Shown here piece after piece: positions 46,055-54,480 of a DNA stretch of 64,000 nucleotides (positions are counted from its first letter, which is position 1; each line of letters opens with the position of its first letter). The notes beneath the pieces are model-generated. The model did no database searches. It was not told where the DNA came from and saw only the letters and a program-made list of their open reading frames with translations. Source of the stretch: Caulobacter radicis. Its GTDB lineage: Bacteria; Pseudomonadota; Alphaproteobacteria; Caulobacterales; Caulobacteraceae. Location of the stretch: contig NZ_QDKO01000017.1 of the NCBI RefSeq assembly GCF_003094615.1, positions 25,839-89,838 on the forward strand, written 5' to 3'. The position numbers and the translations under genes were made by a program.

Positions 46055-46617
46055 TGCGCATCGTCTCGGGCCAGTATCGCGGCAAGGCCATCGCCACCCC
46101 GCCGGGCGACGCCACCCGCCCCACCTCCGACCGCGCCCGCCAGGCCGTGTTCAACATCCTCGAGCACGCCGCCTGGGCGCCGGAGTTGCATGGCGCCCGG
46201 GTGATCGACGTGTTCGCGGGATCCGGCGCCCTCGGCCTTGAGGCGATCTCGCGCGGGGCCGCCAACTGCCTGTTCGTCGAGACCAACGAGGCCGCGCGCG
46301 GGGCGATCCGCCAGAACATCGACGCCTTCGGCCTGTTCGGCCAGACCCGCGTGCATCGCCGCGACGCCACCGACCTCGGCCCCCGTCCGGCCAGCGCCGG
46401 CGCGGCCTTCGACATCGCCTTCCTCGATCCGCCCTACGCCAAGGGCCTGGGCGAGAAGGCCCTGGCCGAACTGGTCGCCGGCGGCTGGCTGGCGCCGGGC
46501 GCCATCGTGGTGTTCGAGCGCGGCGTCGGCGAGCCCGATCCGGTGCTGGACGCCTTCGAGACCCTGGACGCCCGCGACTATGGCGCGGCCCGGGTGCTGT
46601 TCCTGCGGCTGCTGTAG
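46054..46617 (+). CDS. rsmD: 16S rRNA (guanine966-N2)-methyltransferase
   Basis: A 187-aa class I methyltransferase: MRIVSGQYRGKAI and RPTSDRARQAVFNIL at the N-terminus, SAM motif DVFAGSGALGLEAISRGA and the catalytic FLDPPYAKG. This is the RsmD signature; it methylates G966 of 16S rRNA. Coupled to the preceding channel-like gene by a one-base stop/start overlap. Followed by repeat A5. Confidence 0.94.
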   Translation: MRIVSGQYRGKAIATPPGDATRPTSDRARQAVFNILEHAAWAPELHGARVIDVFAGSGALGLEAISRGAANCLFVETNEAARGAIRQNIDAFGLFGQTRVHRRDATDLGPRPASAGAAFDIAFLDPPYAKGLGEKALAELVAGGWLAPGAIVVFERGVGEPDPVLDAFETLDARDYGAARVLFLRLL

Positions 46618-46637
46618 GGCGCCACAATCTACCCGCT

Positions 46638-46771
46638 CGTCATTCCCGCCCTTGTGGCGGGAACCTCTCTGTCAGCCGCAAGGGCGGACGGGGCGGACTG
46701 CAAAGCAGTCCGCTTACGCTTCACGTGCGAGCGGAACCAGGGGTTCCCGCCACAAGGGCGGGAATGACGGG
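46638..46771. repeat. Family A intergenic palindrome, copy A5
   Basis: Central stem GCGGACTGC / GCAGTCCGC with loop AAA, different from A1/A3 but fully paired. Between convergent genes. Confidence 0.9.
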
Positions 46772-46784
46772 AAAGTAGAGAGCC

Positions 46785-47417
46785 CTACGGCTGCTTGCCC
46801 GGCCAGACCAGGAAGCCGTATTCGTCGCGACCGGCCGAGGTCCAGGTCGCATAGCCGTAGCCGCCCTGATGGCCGCCCTGGGCCGGCGGATAGGCGCTGT
46901 ACCCGCCGCTGTCGTAGCGGCTCTCGCGGCTGTACTCGTAGCCCTCTTCCTGGCGCGAATAGCCCTGAACGGCGCCGCCCGCGGCATAACCGTTTTGGGC
47001 ATAGGCCGGCGGCGCGTAGCTCGGCGCATAGGCCGGGCCGTCGTCATGACGACGGCTGTAGCGGTCGGGGGCGTAGTCCGGCTGCGGCGGGGGCGGCGGG
47101 AGATAGGCCTGAGGCGGCGGCGCGCCACGGTCGTCGACCCGCAGCGGCGGGCGGCCATAGCTCCAGCGGTCGAAGTCGCTCCAGCCGCGCTCGCCGTCGT
47201 CGCACTCCACCCGCTCCCAGCGATAGGCGCCGCCGGGACCGGTGACGCGGCGGTTGACGCATTCACCGGGCCGGGTGTCGGGCGGCAGGATCTCGGGATC
47301 GACCGGCAGGTTCGAGCGGTCGGGCGGACCGCCGGCCAGGCCGTAGCGATCCGCGGCGAGAACCGGCGAGGCCAGGGCGACCCCGGCGGCGAAAGCGATG
47401 AGAACGATGTGGCGCAT
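46785..47417 (-). CDS. Secreted Tyr/Pro-rich protein
   Basis: A 210-aa protein with a Sec signal peptide (MRHIVLIAFAAGVALASPVL). The mature part has a small domain with two Cys (GECVNRRV, ERVECDDG), then a low-complexity region of Pro, Tyr, Gly and Gln (YLPPPPPQPDYAPDRYSRR, GGYSAYPPAQGG). Probably disordered and envelope-associated. Not recognised; no catalytic motif. Confidence 0.75.
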   Translation of the reverse strand: MRHIVLIAFAAGVALASPVLAADRYGLAGGPPDRSNLPVDPEILPPDTRPGECVNRRVTGPGGAYRWERVECDDGERGWSDFDRWSYGRPPLRVDDRGAPPPQAYLPPPPPQPDYAPDRYSRRHDDGPAYAPSYAPPAYAQNGYAAGGAVQGYSRQEEGYEYSRESRYDSGGYSAYPPAQGGHQGGYGYATWTSAGRDEYGFLVWPGKQP

Positions 47418-47572
47418 GGGGGATACTCCAGGCCGCCAGTAGACCAGAGCCCGGCGAGCCGCGCGCGCTTTTTCGCCATGAAGGCGAGCTTAACCATTGT
47501 TCGACGTGGCTTTTCCCCGGCCCTATCCTCGCCTAGAGTGATTTCAAACAAATGTTCGGCAGGGGCGAGGCG

Positions 47573-48217
47573 ATGGCGATCGAGGCGGTGATCTGGGATT
47601 TCGGCGGCGTGTTCACCACCTCGCCCTTCGAGGCCTTCCGCCGCTACGAGGCGCGCAACGACCTGCCCAGCGACTTCATCCGCGGCGTCAACGCCATCGA
47701 TCCCGACACCAACGCCTGGGCGCGGTTCGAGCGCGCCGAGATCGATGCCGCCACCTTCGACGCCCTGTTCCTGGAGGAGTCCACGCGCCTGGGTCACGCC
47801 GTGCCGGGTCGCGACGTGCTGCCCCTGCTGTCGGGCGAGATCCGTCCCCGGATGGTGGCGGCGCTGAAGGCCTGCAAGGCGCGCTTCAAGGTCGGCTGCA
47901 TCACCAACAATGTGCCGGGCGCGGGGCACGGCGCGGGCATGGCGTCTTCCGCGGAGAAGGCGGCCGCCGTGACCGAGATCCTGGGCCAGTTCGACGCCCT
48001 GATCGAAAGCTCCAAGGCCGGGGTGCGCAAGCCCGATCCGCGCATCTACGCGATGATGTGCGACCTGCTGGGCGTGGCGCCGGAACGTTGCGTCTACCTC
48101 GACGACCTGGGGGTCAACTGCAAGCCGGCCGCCGCCATGGGCATGGTCGCCATCAAGGTCTCCGGTGAAGACCAGGCGCTGGCGCAGCTTGCGGCGGCGA
48201 CCGGATTGGCGTTCTGA
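47573..48217 (+). CDS. HAD-like hydrolase lacking the second catalytic Asp
   Basis: A 214-aa HAD-superfamily protein. Motif I reads [10 protein letters not shown]: the nucleophile Asp is present but the acid/base Asp two residues later is Gly. Motif II is ITNN, motif III Lys in [10 protein letters not shown] and motif [11 protein letters not shown]. The WDFGGV pattern is typical of the ACAD10/epoxide-hydrolase-N-terminal-like HAD group, whose phosphatase activity is doubtful. ATG 47573 is favoured over an ATG seven codons earlier by a GGGCGAGG just upstream. Confidence 0.87.
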   Translation: MAIEAVIWDFGGVFTTSPFEAFRRYEARNDLPSDFIRGVNAIDPDTNAWARFERAEIDAATFDALFLEESTRLGHAVPGRDVLPLLSGEIRPRMVAALKACKARFKVGCITNNVPGAGHGAGMASSAEKAAAVTEILGQFDALIESSKAGVRKPDPRIYAMMCDLLGVAPERCVYLDDLGVNCKPAAAMGMVAIKVSGEDQALAQLAAATGLAF

Positions 48218-48248
48218 AGGGGTCAGAAGCTTCAGGAGCCGCCTCCCA

Positions 48249-48548
48249 ATGACCGCCCCCGTGACCGCCCCCGCCAAGATCGGCGCCGCCGCCGCCCTTT
48301 CCCAACTCACCGGCTGGACCGCCGCCGACGGCAAGGACGCCATCGAGAAGACCTTCCGCTTCGCCGACTTCAACGCCGCCTTCGGCTTCATGACCCGCGT
48401 GGCCATCGAGGCCGACAAGCGCGATCACCATCCGGAGTGGTTCAACGTCTACAACCGCGTCGAGGTGACCCTGACCACCCACGACTGCGACGGGGTGAGC
48501 GAACGCGACGTGCAGCTGGCGACGTTCATGGACGCGATCGCGGGGTAG
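48249..48548 (+). CDS. phhB: Pterin-4a-carbinolamine dehydratase
   Basis: A 99-aa protein with the dehydratase signature [23 protein letters not shown] (His-His-Pro-Glu-Trp in the active site). It recycles tetrahydrobiopterin-type cofactor in phenylalanine hydroxylation; the hydroxylase gene itself is not in the window. Starts 31 bp after the HAD gene and could be cotranscribed. Confidence 0.93.
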   Translation: MTAPVTAPAKIGAAAALSQLTGWTAADGKDAIEKTFRFADFNAAFGFMTRVAIEADKRDHHPEWFNVYNRVEVTLTTHDCDGVSERDVQLATFMDAIAG

Positions 48549-48575
48549 GCGGCGCGCGCGCCAAGTCCCCAACCT

Positions 48576-48711
48576 CCCGTCATTCCCGCCCTTGTGGCGG
48601 GAAACCCTGGTTCCGCTCGCAGGTGAAGCGCAAGCGACGTGCTGGGCACGTCGCCCCTCCTGCCCGTGCGGCTGACAGAGGGGTTCCCGCCACAAGGGCG
48701 GGAATGACGGG
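48576..48711. repeat. Family A intergenic palindrome, copy A6 (inverted)
   Basis: Same orientation as A4. Read on the minus strand the central stem is GCGACGTGC / GCACGTCGC with loop CCA; relative to A3/A4 one base pair has changed on both sides (G-C to A-T). It lies between two rightward genes. Confidence 0.9.
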
Positions 48712-48766
48712 ACAATAGAGCGAAGCTCTCGACGGCGAACACCCCTTCCCCTCCTCCCGCATCCAG

Positions 48767-48784
48767 TTCAAACTATCGTTTGAA
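48767..48784. promoter_or_regulatory. Perfect 7-bp dyad upstream of the SDR gene, candidate operator
   Basis: TTCAAAC-TATC-GTTTGAA ends 18 bp before the SDR start codon, overlapping where the promoter should be. The form resembles TetR-family operators in front of fatty-acid or steroid-type catabolic genes. No regulator gene is adjacent. Confidence 0.55.
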
Positions 48785-48802
48785 TTACAGGGAGGACGCC
48801 GA

Positions 48803-49588
48803 ATGGCGCAGACCACGGGCCGGGTCGCCGGCAAGAAGGCCTTCATCACCGGCGCGGCCCAGGGCCTGGGCGCGGCGGCGGCGCGCAAGCTGGCCTCGGA
48901 AGGCGCCAAGGTCGCCCTGGCCGACATCAATGTCGACGGCGCGAAAGCCGTGGCGGCCGAGATCAACGCCGCCCACGGCGCCGGCACGGCCTTCGCCTAC
49001 GCGCTCGACGTCACCCAGGAAGACCAGTGGATCGCGGCCCTGGAAGCCGCCGCGGCCGACCTCGGCGGGATCTCGGTGCTGGTCAACAACGCCGGCGTCG
49101 CCGGCGACAAGCCGCTGGAGCAGATGGAATTCGACCTCTGGAAGAAGATCATGTCGATCAATGTCGACAGCGTCTTCCTGGGGGCCAAGCACGCCCTGAC
49201 CCACATGCGCGCCCACCAGCCAGGCTCGATCGTCAACATCAGCTCGATCGCCGGCCTGATCGCCAACCACAACTCGCCGGCCTACAACGCCTCCAAGGCC
49301 GGGGTCTGGCTGCTGTCCAAGAACATCGCGCTCTACTGCGCCAAGCTCGGGCTCGACATCCGCTCGAACTCGATCCACCCGACCTTCATCGACACCCCGA
49401 TCCTCGACCCGCTGAGCCAGCGCCTGGGCAAGGACGAGGCTCACGCCAAGCTCGGCCGGCAGATCCCGCTGGGCCACATCGGCGAGCCCGACGACATCGC
49501 CAATGCGGTGCTCTACCTGGCCAGCGACGAGAGCAAGTTCATGACCGGCGCCGAGCTGAAGCTCGACGGCGGGATCTCGGCGATGTGA
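48803..49588 (+). CDS. Short-chain dehydrogenase/reductase
   Basis: A 261-aa classical SDR. Cofactor motif FITGAAQGLGAAAARKL with Asp in ALADINVDG favouring NAD; VNNAGVAG, NISSIAG (catalytic Ser) and YNASKAG (Tyr/Lys) are intact. The C-terminus GAELKLDGGISAM is typical. Similar to cyclopentanol or hydroxysteroid dehydrogenases, but the substrate is unknown. A GGGAGG lies eight bases before the ATG and a perfect dyad just upstream. Confidence 0.92.
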   Translation: MAQTTGRVAGKKAFITGAAQGLGAAAARKLASEGAKVALADINVDGAKAVAAEINAAHGAGTAFAYALDVTQEDQWIAALEAAAADLGGISVLVNNAGVAGDKPLEQMEFDLWKKIMSINVDSVFLGAKHALTHMRAHQPGSIVNISSIAGLIANHNSPAYNASKAGVWLLSKNIALYCAKLGLDIRSNSIHPTFIDTPILDPLSQRLGKDEAHAKLGRQIPLGHIGEPDDIANAVLYLASDESKFMTGAELKLDGGISAM

Positions 49589-49596
49589 CGAGACGA

Positions 49597-49790
49597 CCCT
49601 CTCCCTGTGGGAGAGGTGTCGCCGAAGGCGACGGAGAGGGGAGTGGCTGCGTCATCGGCCAAGACCGGTGGAAGCTGAGAACCTCCCCCCTCCGGCCCTT
49701 CAGGCCACCTCCCCCAGAGGGGGAGGATCTTTGATCGCGGAAGATGCTCCCCCTCTGGGGAAGCTGTCGGCGAAGCCGACTGAGGGGGCC
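49597..49790. repeat. Family C G/C-tract repeats, copies C1 and C2
   Basis: Three related hairpins. C1: CCTCTCCCTGTGGGAGAGG then TCGCCGAAGGCGA and GGAGAGGGG. C2 (from 49683): CCTCCCCC...GGCCCTTCAGGCC... then TCCCCCTCTGGGG and TGTCGGCGAAGCCGAC. They fill the 202-bp gap between the SDR and regA stops and probably end transcription from both sides. Confidence 0.75.
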
Positions 49791-50348
49791 CTACCGCGGC
49801 GCCCTCTTCGCCAGGATCCGCTGGAGGGTCCGGCGGTGCATGTTGAGGCGGCGGGCCGTCTCCGACACGTTGTGGCCGCACATCTCATAGACCCGCTGGA
49901 TGTGCTCCCAGCGCACGCGGTCGGCGCTCATCGGGTTTTCCGGCGGGGCGGGCGCGGCGTCCTTGGCGGCCAACAGGGCGCGGGCCACATCGTCGGCGTC
50001 GGCCGGCTTGGAGAGATAGTCGACCACCCCGGCCTTAACCGCCGCCACCGCCGTGGCGATGTTGCCGTAACCGGTCAGCATGATGATCTTGGCGTCGGCG
50101 CGGGCGTCGCGCACGGCCTCGACCACCTTCAGGCCCGAGCCGTCCTCCAGCCGCATGTCGAGCACGGCATGGGCCGGCGCCTGGCTCTTCAGCGAGCCGA
50201 TCGCCTCGGCCACCGAGGCGCACAGGGTCACCTCGAAGCCGCGCTGTTCCAAAGCTCGACCAAGACGGGTGCGCAGGGGCGCATCGTCGTCGAGCAGAAG
50301 CAAGGACTTGTCCGGCAGGGCCGCGACCAGTTCTCCGATATCCGCCAT
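49791..50348 (-). CDS. regA: RegA/PrrA/ActR-family response regulator
   Basis: A 185-aa regulator: receiver with acidic pair LLDDDAP, phospho-Asp64 (AVLDMRLEDGSG), Lys in LSKPAD, and a C-terminal Fis-type HTH (NVSETARRLNMHRRTLQRIL). This short receiver-Fis form is diagnostic of RegA/PrrA/ActR/RoxR, the redox-responsive global regulator. ATG 50348 gives the usual length. It lies 89 bp downstream of the regB gene on the same strand. Confidence 0.94.
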   Translation of the reverse strand: MADIGELVAALPDKSLLLLDDDAPLRTRLGRALEQRGFEVTLCASVAEAIGSLKSQAPAHAVLDMRLEDGSGLKVVEAVRDARADAKIIMLTGYGNIATAVAAVKAGVVDYLSKPADADDVARALLAAKDAAPAPPENPMSADRVRWEHIQRVYEMCGHNVSETARRLNMHRRTLQRILAKRAPR

Positions 50349-50437
50349 CAACTCAGCGCCTCCCCGCGCCATTACTCAACCGGGTGTCGTATCGCCATCT
50401 TGTCTACGACTTGCAAAACTTCGCAAGTCTTTCGTAC

Positions 50438-51838
50438 TCAAACCCCGATGAAGCCGGGAGCTTCCATCGCCGGACGTGGCCAACGGGCCGCGACCACCGC
50501 GCCGCCGCGACGACCGTTCCTGAAATCCACGGCGGCGCCAGTCCGTTCCAGGAGGGTCTTGGCGATGAAGAAGCCCAGGCCCATGCCGATGTGGCCGGTG
50601 CGCGAGCCTTCGGCCCCCGGACGCGAGGTCACGTAGGGCTCGCCCAGCTTGGCCAGAACCTCGGGCGAGAAGCCGGGACCGTCGTCGCGCACCTCGATCA
50701 GGATCGAGCGCGGATCGAAGCGGGCCACGACGATCACCTCCGAGCGGGCGAAGTCGACGGCGTTCTCGACGATCGAGGTCAGGGCGTGGATCACCTCGGC
50801 CCGGCGCCAGACGTCGGGAGCCGACTCGCCGGAGGGGCCGTTGACCACCGCCTCGACCCGCACGCCGTGGATCATGTGCGGCTCGATGATCTCGTGCACC
50901 AGCTGGGTCAGGCTCATGCGCTCGTGCACGGCGTCCTGGGCCTCGGGCATTTCGGTCAGGCGCTGCAGGATCTCGCGGCAGCGGGCGGCCTGGCCGATCA
51001 AGAGCTCGGCGTCCTCGCGGGTCTGCTCGTCGGGCGCGCCGCGCGCCATCTCGCGGGCGACGACCGAGATGGTGGCCAGGGGCGTGCCCAGCTCGTGCGC
51101 CGCCGCGGCCGCCAGGGCGCCCAGGGCCGACAGGCGCTGCTCGCGGGCCAGCACGGTCTCGGTGACGTTGAGCGCCAGCTCCATGCGGGCCGACTCCGTC
51201 GCCGCCTGCCAGGCGTAGAGACCGGTGACGACGATGCCGAGGATCCGGGCCGCGACGATGCCGGACATCAGCGAGGCCTCCGGCCGGGGCGGCGAAACGC
51301 CGACGGCGACGGGCAAGGGCATGTAGAGGAAGGCCAGCACGATGGTGGCGATCACCGCCAGCACGCCCAGGCCCAGGGCATAGCGCGCCGGCAGGGTGGC
51401 GGCCGCCAGGGTCACCGGCGCGATCAGCAGCAGCGAGAACGGGTTGTAGACCCCGCCCGTCAGGTACAGCATTCCCGACAGTTGCAGGATGTCGAAGGCG
51501 ATCTGGGCGGTGGCCTCGACATCACGGGCCAGGCGCTGGCCGGTCGAGGCCAGGCCGATCAGCACGTTCAGCCAGGCCGACAGGGCGATCAGCGAGAAGC
51601 ACAGGGCGTAGGGAATCTGCCGGTCGAGGACCAGGCCGCAGAACAGCACCGTCACCGACTGGCCGGCCACGGTCAGCCAGCGTTGGGCGATCAATGTTCG
51701 AACGCGAAGGCGTCCCTGGCGCAGCCCGGGGCCGGCCCAGGACCAGTCGTCGCTGTCTTGCGCACCTGCGCCGTCGGGCCTATCGAGCCCGTCGGGTGAT
51801 GGTTTCTTCGGCGCGTCCTTGAACGAAGCGTCGGCCAT
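50438..51838 (-). CDS. regB: RegB/PrrB/ActS-family redox-sensing histidine kinase
   Basis: A 466-aa kinase with six transmembrane helices. The quinone-binding motif GGVYNPFSLLLIAP, the phospho-acceptor AAAAHELGTPLATIS (His248), and a Cys 39 residues later (QAARCREIL, Cys287) at the spacing of the RegB redox-box Cys are all present. HATPase motifs NAVDFAR, DDGPGF and GMGLGFF follow. It should sense respiratory redox state and phosphorylate RegA. Divergent from senC, 56 bp apart. Confidence 0.94.
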   Translation of the reverse strand: MADASFKDAPKKPSPDGLDRPDGAGAQDSDDWSWAGPGLRQGRLRVRTLIAQRWLTVAGQSVTVLFCGLVLDRQIPYALCFSLIALSAWLNVLIGLASTGQRLARDVEATAQIAFDILQLSGMLYLTGGVYNPFSLLLIAPVTLAAATLPARYALGLGVLAVIATIVLAFLYMPLPVAVGVSPPRPEASLMSGIVAARILGIVVTGLYAWQAATESARMELALNVTETVLAREQRLSALGALAAAAAHELGTPLATISVVAREMARGAPDEQTREDAELLIGQAARCREILQRLTEMPEAQDAVHERMSLTQLVHEIIEPHMIHGVRVEAVVNGPSGESAPDVWRRAEVIHALTSIVENAVDFARSEVIVVARFDPRSILIEVRDDGPGFSPEVLAKLGEPYVTSRPGAEGSRTGHIGMGLGFFIAKTLLERTGAAVDFRNGRRGGAVVAARWPRPAMEAPGFIGV

Positions 51839-51894
51839 GACGCCACATTAAGGCCAGAAATTTCGATCTGGCGAGCCCCAAAGGATGCAAACCC

Positions 51895-52488
51895 ATGAAC
51901 CGCAACCGCCTGATGGTCCTGGCTGTGTGCATCGTGGGGGTCCTGGCGGCCGGCGCGCTGATCGTCCAGAGCGGCGTCTTCCGCCCCGCGCCCAAGCCGG
52001 CGGCGGTGGGCGGACCGTTCCAGCTGGTCGACTATGACGGCAAGCCGACGAACGAAAGCGTGCTGAAGGGCAAGTGGAGCGCGATGTTCTTCGGCTTCAC
52101 CTACTGCCCAGACGTCTGCCCCGGCACCTTGCAGGCCCTGGCGACCGCAAGCGACCAGCTGGGCCCCAAGGCCAAGGACCTGCAGATCGTGATGATCTCG
52201 GTCGACCCGGCCCGCGACACCCCGGCCCAGATGAAGGCCTATCTGACCGCCGGCCACCTGCCCAGGAACATCGTCGGCCTGACCGGGACGCAGGAACAGG
52301 TGGATGCGACGGTGAAGACCTACCGCGCCTACGCCGGCAAGGTCGGCGACGGCCCCGACTACAGCGTCGACCACTCCACGGCGATCTACGTCATCGACCC
52401 CAAGGGCCGCTTCGACCGCGTCATCGCCTACAGCAGCCCGCCCGAAGAGATAGCCCGCCAGCTGAAGGCGGCGATGGAAGGTCGCTGA
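51895..52488 (+). CDS. senC: SCO1/SenC copper chaperone
   Basis: A 197-aa membrane-anchored thioredoxin-fold protein (N-terminal helix, residues about 7-24). The copper ligands are Cys71 and Cys75 (YCPDVCPGT) and His160 (DHSTAIYVI). It delivers copper to the CuA site of cytochrome oxidase. Its position divergent from regB is the well-known senC-regA/regB linkage of alphaproteobacteria and fits a redox-respiration locus. Confidence 0.95.
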   Translation: MNRNRLMVLAVCIVGVLAAGALIVQSGVFRPAPKPAAVGGPFQLVDYDGKPTNESVLKGKWSAMFFGFTYCPDVCPGTLQALATASDQLGPKAKDLQIVMISVDPARDTPAQMKAYLTAGHLPRNIVGLTGTQEQVDATVKTYRAYAGKVGDGPDYSVDHSTAIYVIDPKGRFDRVIAYSSPPEEIARQLKAAMEGR

Positions 52489-52586
52489 ACCCATTTTTTG
52501 CATCGCGGCGCCGTTAGGTTACCTCAGGGCTGTACCTTCTTAACGGCCGGCGTGTTATGTTGCAGCGCACAATCGCTGGAGACGGC

Positions 52587-53852
52587 ATGCTCTACGCCCT
52601 GCACGAAGCGAGCTTCTACGCCTCGACCCCCATGCGCCTGGCCGCCCGCGCGGCCCGGGACTTCTGGGGCTCGCCGCTGAACCCGGCCGCCAACACCGAA
52701 CTCGGCCGGCGGCTCTATGCGGGCGCGGACCTGTTCTCCAACGTCACCCGTCGCTACGGCAAGCCCGACTGGCGCATCGACACGGTCAAGATCAACGACG
52801 TCGACGTGCGCGTGCGCCCGACCGTGGTCTGGCAGAGCCCGTGGGCGCGGCTGATCCAGTTCGACCGCGACATGGCCGACATGCGCCGGGCCGGCAAGTT
52901 CGAGCTGGACCCCGCCGTGCTGATCGTCGCGCCGCTGTCGGGTCACTACGCCACGCTGCTGCGCGGCACGGTCGAGGCCTTCCTGCCCGACCACGCGGTG
53001 TTCATCGTCGACTGGCAGAACGCCCGCGAGGTCTCGGTCTTGCAGGGCCGTTTCGACTTCCACGACTATATCGACCACATCCGCGACATGCTGCGGGTGC
53101 TGGGCCCGCGTCCCAACGTGCTGGCCGTCTGCCAGCCCGGGCCGCCGGTGCTGGCCGCCGCCGCCCTGATGGCCGAGGATGGCGATCCGTCGCGCCCGGC
53201 CAGCATGACCTTCATGGGCTCGCCGATCGACGCGCGCCTTTCGCCGACCGTGACCAACAACCTGGCGGAGGAAAAGCCCTTCACCTGGTTCCAGTCCAAC
53301 ATGATCTACACCGTGCCCGCGCCCTATCCGGGCATGGGCCGGCGCGTCTATCCGGGCTTCGTGCAGCTGGCCAGCTTCATGAGCATGAACGCCGACAAGC
53401 ACCAGGAAGCCCACCGCCGCTACTTCAACAGCCTGGTCGAGGGCGACGGCGACGGGGCCGACAAGCACCTGGAGTTCTACGACGAGTACCTGTCGGTGCT
53501 GGACCTGACCGAAGAGTTCTATCTCCAGACCATCGACATCGTCTTCCAGCGTCACCTGCTGCCCAAGGGCGAGCTGATGCATCGCGGCCGCAAGGTCGAT
53601 CCCGGGGCCATCACCGACATCGGCCTGATGACCGTTGAAGGCGAGAAGGACGACATCTCCGGCATCGGCCAGACCCAGGCCGCCCACGACCTGTGCTCCA
53701 GCCTTCCGGCCGACCTCAAGGAAGACTACGTCCAGCCGGGCGTCGGCCACTACGGGGTGTTCAACGGCCGCCGGTTCCGCGAGGAGATCTATCCCAAGGT
53801 CCGCGACTTCATCCTGCGCACCGATCCCAACTTCGCCGGCAAGAAGGCCTAG
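52587..53852 (+). CDS. phaZ: Intracellular polyhydroxybutyrate depolymerase
   Basis: A 421-aa cytosolic PHB depolymerase. The catalytic Cys182 lies in VLAVCQPGPPVLAA, equivalent to the nucleophilic Cys of Ralstonia PhaZ1. MLYALHEASFYASTPMRLAA is the characteristic N-terminus, and the C-terminal VGHYGVFNGRRFREEIYP supplies the His. ATG 52587 has GGAG at good spacing; an in-frame ATG 10 codons earlier does not. It mobilises stored PHB granules. Confidence 0.93.
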   Translation: MLYALHEASFYASTPMRLAARAARDFWGSPLNPAANTELGRRLYAGADLFSNVTRRYGKPDWRIDTVKINDVDVRVRPTVVWQSPWARLIQFDRDMADMRRAGKFELDPAVLIVAPLSGHYATLLRGTVEAFLPDHAVFIVDWQNAREVSVLQGRFDFHDYIDHIRDMLRVLGPRPNVLAVCQPGPPVLAAAALMAEDGDPSRPASMTFMGSPIDARLSPTVTNNLAEEKPFTWFQSNMIYTVPAPYPGMGRRVYPGFVQLASFMSMNADKHQEAHRRYFNSLVEGDGDGADKHLEFYDEYLSVLDLTEEFYLQTIDIVFQRHLLPKGELMHRGRKVDPGAITDIGLMTVEGEKDDISGIGQTQAAHDLCSSLPADLKEDYVQPGVGHYGVFNGRRFREEIYPKVRDFILRTDPNFAGKKA

Positions 53853-54346
53853 GCGGCCGGCCTCCGGAGGCGGCGATCGCCGGGACGGACCGGGGCGGTG
53901 TAGAGGCCGGGAGCGGCCGGACCACCCTCGCCCAGTTGCGCCAGCGACAGCCGCCGCCGACCGCCGTCGAGCGAGACGAAGACCTCGGCCTTGGCCCGCG
54001 CCAGGGCCTCGGCGCTGACGGCCTGCAGCTTGATCTCATGCAGGAAAGGCTCGGCCCGACCATCCGCCGCCCCGGCCTGCCACGAGCAGGTCAGACCCTC
54101 GCACCAGCTTCGAAACACCACGCAGGCGCCGTCCACGCAGGTCTGGCGCAGGCCGTCGGCCGCCAGCGTGACGAGGTTATCGCTGGCGACGAACCGCACC
54201 GTCACCCCCAGCCGCGCCACCGCCTCGGGCGAAGCCTCGACAGGCCAGCCGTCACGGACGACGCGATGGAAGCCGACCACTTCCGAGGCCGGCGCGTAGT
54301 CGCGCGTCAGGCAGAACGGTTCGGACAGGCAGACGAGGTCGAGCAC
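53849..54346 (-). CDS. Hypothetical 165-aa protein
   Basis: A soluble protein with several Cys (VCLSEPFCL, QTCVDGACVVF, SWCEGLTCSW) and an Arg/Pro-rich C-terminus. No signal peptide or motif I recognise. Its stop overlaps the phaZ stop in convergent orientation. Upstream spacing and third-position GC are coding-like, but I cannot place it in a family. Confidence 0.6.
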   Translation of the reverse strand: MLDLVCLSEPFCLTRDYAPASEVVGFHRVVRDGWPVEASPEAVARLGVTVRFVASDNLVTLAADGLRQTCVDGACVVFRSWCEGLTCSWQAGAADGRAEPFLHEIKLQAVSAEALARAKAEVFVSLDGGRRRLSLAQLGEGGPAAPGLYTAPVRPGDRRLRRPAA

Positions 54347-54480
54347 GAAAACCTCCGGGAGAGATTTCGATCCTATCGCAGGTCTGGCGAGCGCGCCGCA
54401 CCGCGAAAGGCCTCTTCGTCCATCGGAGAGGCGAAGGCGGCTCTTGCGCGCCGGCCCGGCGGGCGCGATCTAGGAGCGTG

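Noticed and set aside
46638..46771. Insertion sequence termini
   Set aside because: No transposase frame, no target-site duplication visible and the element is only about 135 bp.
47488..47505. CtrA-type TTAA-N7-TTAA site near TTAACCATTGTTCGA
   Set aside because: Only one half-site is present; the second TTAA is missing.
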